Part shown: positions 62,200 to 64,000 of the stretch, in pieces
How positions within the stretch are numbered: the stretch's first letter is position 1
Layout of the letters: every line of letters starts with the position of its first letter
Origin: Echinicola sp. 20G
GTDB taxonomy: Bacteria > Bacteroidota > Bacteroidia > Cytophagales > Cyclobacteriaceae
Direction of reading: 5' to 3'
DNA: 64,000 nucleotides
Assembly: GCF_015533855.1 (NCBI RefSeq)
Contig: NZ_AP024154.1
Coordinates: forward strand, 4,594,501-4,658,500
The notes under the pieces: model-generated
The model's database searches: none
Told to the model about the DNA's origin: nothing
The model's input: the letters and a program-made list of their open reading frames with translations, nothing else
Position numbers and translations under genes: made by a program

Positions 62200-64000
62200 T
62201 AGAATTGAAGGTTAAAGCCAAACTTTATGGTAGTTGGCAGAGGTAAAGAACCAAAATCAACCCCTTGCATATAAGGCTGGTATGAATAGGACAGTACTGG
62301 ATCCAGCCCTAAATAATCAGTAAGTGTGAGTAAGTTTTCTCCCGCTACATACACTTCTCCTCCTTCAATAAAACTCAGCCTACCTAACTGATAACTTAAG
62401 GTTACGTTGTTCAAGCGCAAAAATGATCCGTCCTCAATCCACCTGTCTGAAAAGCGACTGTTACCCATAGGATCTCCATATATTGCTTTTGGAATATCTG
62501 TAACCTGCCCATCTGTTTGCCATCTACGGTCAACTGCCAAGGATTGGTTTCTAAAATCGCTTAATGATTCCATTTCTCTTCTTACTCCATTGTAAATCTG
62601 ATTACCAGAGCTAAAAGTAAATTGAGCAGATAGTGATAATTTATGATACCTCACCTGAGTAAAAAAGCTCCCAAAAAAGTCAGGGGAAGCATTTCCTATT
62701 ATGGTACGGTCTTGATCATTGATAACACCATCGCCATTCAGGTCTTCAAATGCTACATCTCCTGCATTAAACTGGTCACCTTTATAGTCTACCAAATTGA
62801 GCTCATCTGCTGCTTCCTGAGTGCTAATGACACCATTGGATACATAACCATAAAAACTATATGGATTTTGTCCCTCTACTGATACCAATGCCCAGTCACC
62901 AGGCATTTCACGGATGAGCTGACCATTTTCAGCCGTCATTTCGCTGATAACATTTGTGTTCTTGTTAATCGTACCACCAATACTCCAATTCCAGTCACGC
63001 TTATCAACTAAGCTAAATTGAAGTCCAGCCTCAATTCCCTTATTTTCCAGTTTGGCTCCATTGACATACATATTTTGAATCCCATACACGGAAGAAATTT
63101 CTTTGGGATAAATAACGTCTGATGAGATGGTTTGATAAACTCCTATACTTGCCATCAACCGTTTATTGAAGAAACTACCATCAATACCAGCATCCACTGT
63201 TTGATTTCGCTCCCAGGTCAGCTGGGTATTGGCTACATTTCCATTTACGATACCAGCTAATTGGCGATAGGCTTGACTGGAAAAGTATTGCTGGCTTAAT
63301 CCTGTGGGAAACTGGCTATTACCAGTAAGACCAATTCCAACATGAATATCCAAATTATCTACTTTTTTGCTGTTCATCAGCCAAGGACTGTTTTTAGCTT
63401 TCCAGGTCAATTCAAGCCCTGGAAATACACCTACTCTTCCAGTGTCTTTTCCTGTAGATGACGCTCCATCTGCTGCGACATTGAGTGAAGCCATAAATTG
63501 ATTCGCAAATTGATAATGTGCATAACCATAAAGACTCATCCAGTTCCATGCATTATAATAACCTGAAAAATACCTTCCATCAGTCTCTACATAAGACAAG
63601 GTGGTGTAAAAATCTGAACTGGTATTCCTTCCAAAACCTCCATCAAATTCGTGGCGTGTCATTAGGCCTTGAAATCCAATACCAGCATCCAGCTTATTTC
63701 CAGCTATTTCTGAAGAATAGTCTGCGTTTATTTTATAAAATAGATTGGATACTTTGCCGGTCCCAGCCCTGGCGGTATTTAAGGCCACCCCCTCTTCTAA
63801 AGGAATAATTGTTTGGCTGGACCTTCCAGGAATAAATGAAGTCTGTCTCTTATAACTACTATAATAACCAAAAACTCCTTGGATCTTAGTTTGATCATTG
63901 GCTTGATAATTAAGGCCCGTATTAAGGAACACATCAAAATTGTCCGACTCCATTTTGGTGTCATTCATGACGGATAAGGGATTGGAAACCCCAAACTGTC
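62199..64000 (-). CDS. susC: SusC/RagA TonB-dependent transporter, C-terminal part
   Basis: The barrel portion of a SusC protein, open to the right edge. Codons beyond the first visible ATG (63968) read QFGVSNPLSV before MNDTKMES, which is the usual SusC phrase, so the gene continues outside and the ATG is internal. Visible barrel landmarks include GVFPGLELTWKAKNSPWLM, GIGLTGNSQFPTGLSQQYF, LENKGIEAGLQFSLVDKRDW, GDVAFEDLNGDGVINDQDRTIIG, SPDFFGSFFTQVRY and the terminal FGFNLQF. The N-terminal plug and any signalling domain are not visible. Confidence 0.93.
   Translation of the reverse strand, partial: QFGVSNPLSVMNDTKMESDNFDVFLNTGLNYQANDQTKIQGVFGYYSSYKRQTSFIPGRSSQTIIPLEEGVALNTARAGTGKVSNLFYKINADYSSEIAGNKLDAGIGFQGLMTRHEFDGGFGRNTSSDFYTTLSYVETDGRYFSGYYNAWNWMSLYGYAHYQFANQFMASLNVAADGASSTGKDTGRVGVFPGLELTWKAKNSPWLMNSKKVDNLDIHVGIGLTGNSQFPTGLSQQYFSSQAYRQLAGIVNGNVANTQLTWERNQTVDAGIDGSFFNKRLMASIGVYQTISSDVIYPKEISSVYGIQNMYVNGAKLENKGIEAGLQFSLVDKRDWNWSIGGTINKNTNVISEMTAENGQLIREMPGDWALVSVEGQNPYSFYGYVSNGVISTQEAADELNLVDYKGDQFNAGDVAFEDLNGDGVINDQDRTIIGNASPDFFGSFFTQVRYHKLSLSAQFTFSSGNQIYNGVRREMESLSDFRNQSLAVDRRWQTDGQVTDIPKAIYGDPMGNSRFSDRWIEDGSFLRLNNVTLSYQLGRLSFIEGGEVYVAGENLLTLTDYLGLDPVLSYSYQPYMQGVDFGSLPLPTTIKFGFNLQF

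Noticed and set aside
1..64000. tRNA, rRNA, CRISPR arrays, transposases, prophage or integrase genes, riboswitches
   Set aside because: No sequence with the required structure or motifs was seen on reading both strands, although a small RNA without known motifs could be missed by eye.

Overview
The window reads as chromosome of a polysaccharide-degrading Bacteroidota, most likely Cytophagales/Cyclobacteriaceae (Cyclobacterium/Echinicola/Algoriphagus-like). The evidence is AT-rich DNA, two SusC/SusD pairs, a lipidated TamA homologue (TamL) paired with TamB, two DUF5690 membrane proteins, five S1 sulfatases, GH29/GH2/GH28/GH105-type enzymes and TAnnTTTG-like -7 promoter boxes. I saw no rRNA, tRNA, CRISPR array, transposase or phage gene.

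Layout. (1) 1-6025, minus strand: a tight operon of a sialate-O-acetylesterase-like esterase, a five-bladed-propeller glycosidase, a short GH29 fucosidase, a sulfatase and an NPCBM-bearing enzyme cut by the left edge. (2) 6476-10584: a Rossmann-fold protein, PEP synthase and a small Cys/His-rich protein. (3) 10603-17992: two DUF5690 transporter-like paralogues, a type I phosphodiesterase lipoprotein, a metallophosphoesterase, a remnant of a PQQ-type propeller gene, an XRE-cupin regulator and a zinc-type dehydrogenase. (4) 18014-26225: an alpha/beta-hydrolase-SGNH fusion and a multidomain GH29, divergent from a membrane protein and two sulfatases. (5) 26320-40642, minus strand: a polysaccharide-utilisation locus with SusC, SusD, sulfatase, a large unknown lipoprotein, an FAD oxidoreductase, a protein with a possible flavinylation motif, and a GH2 enzyme. 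(6) 41117-42346: a divergent gene that looks like a membrane-spanning one-component regulator. (7) 42353-51490: tamL-tamB, then a CsgG-like protein, a family-3 solute-binding protein and a small unknown protein. (8) 51779-64000: a separately transcribed sulfatase and a pectin-type locus (SusC cut by the right edge, SusD, pectate lyase, six-hairpin glycosidase, GH105, GH28).

The most striking unexplained signal is a 17-bp palindrome of form TTTTC-N7-GAAAA, found six times in exactly three divergent intergenic regions: DUF5690-1/phosphodiesterase, DUF5690-2/XRE-cupin and GH29/membrane protein-sulfatases. Three copies sit 37-39 bp before a start codon, one lies between the boxes of a candidate promoter, and one lies just downstream of a -7 box. 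I infer that the XRE-cupin protein is an autoregulated repressor controlling both the DUF5690/phosphatase genes and the fucosidase/sulfatase genes, making 10603-26225 one regulon of unknown substrate. The second candidate for new biology is the regulator at 41117, with an N-terminal DNA-binding-like domain, one membrane helix and a lectin-like outer domain, beside a SusC gene that has no hybrid two-component or anti-sigma regulator in view. The third is the flavoprotein pair inside the GH2/sulfatase locus.
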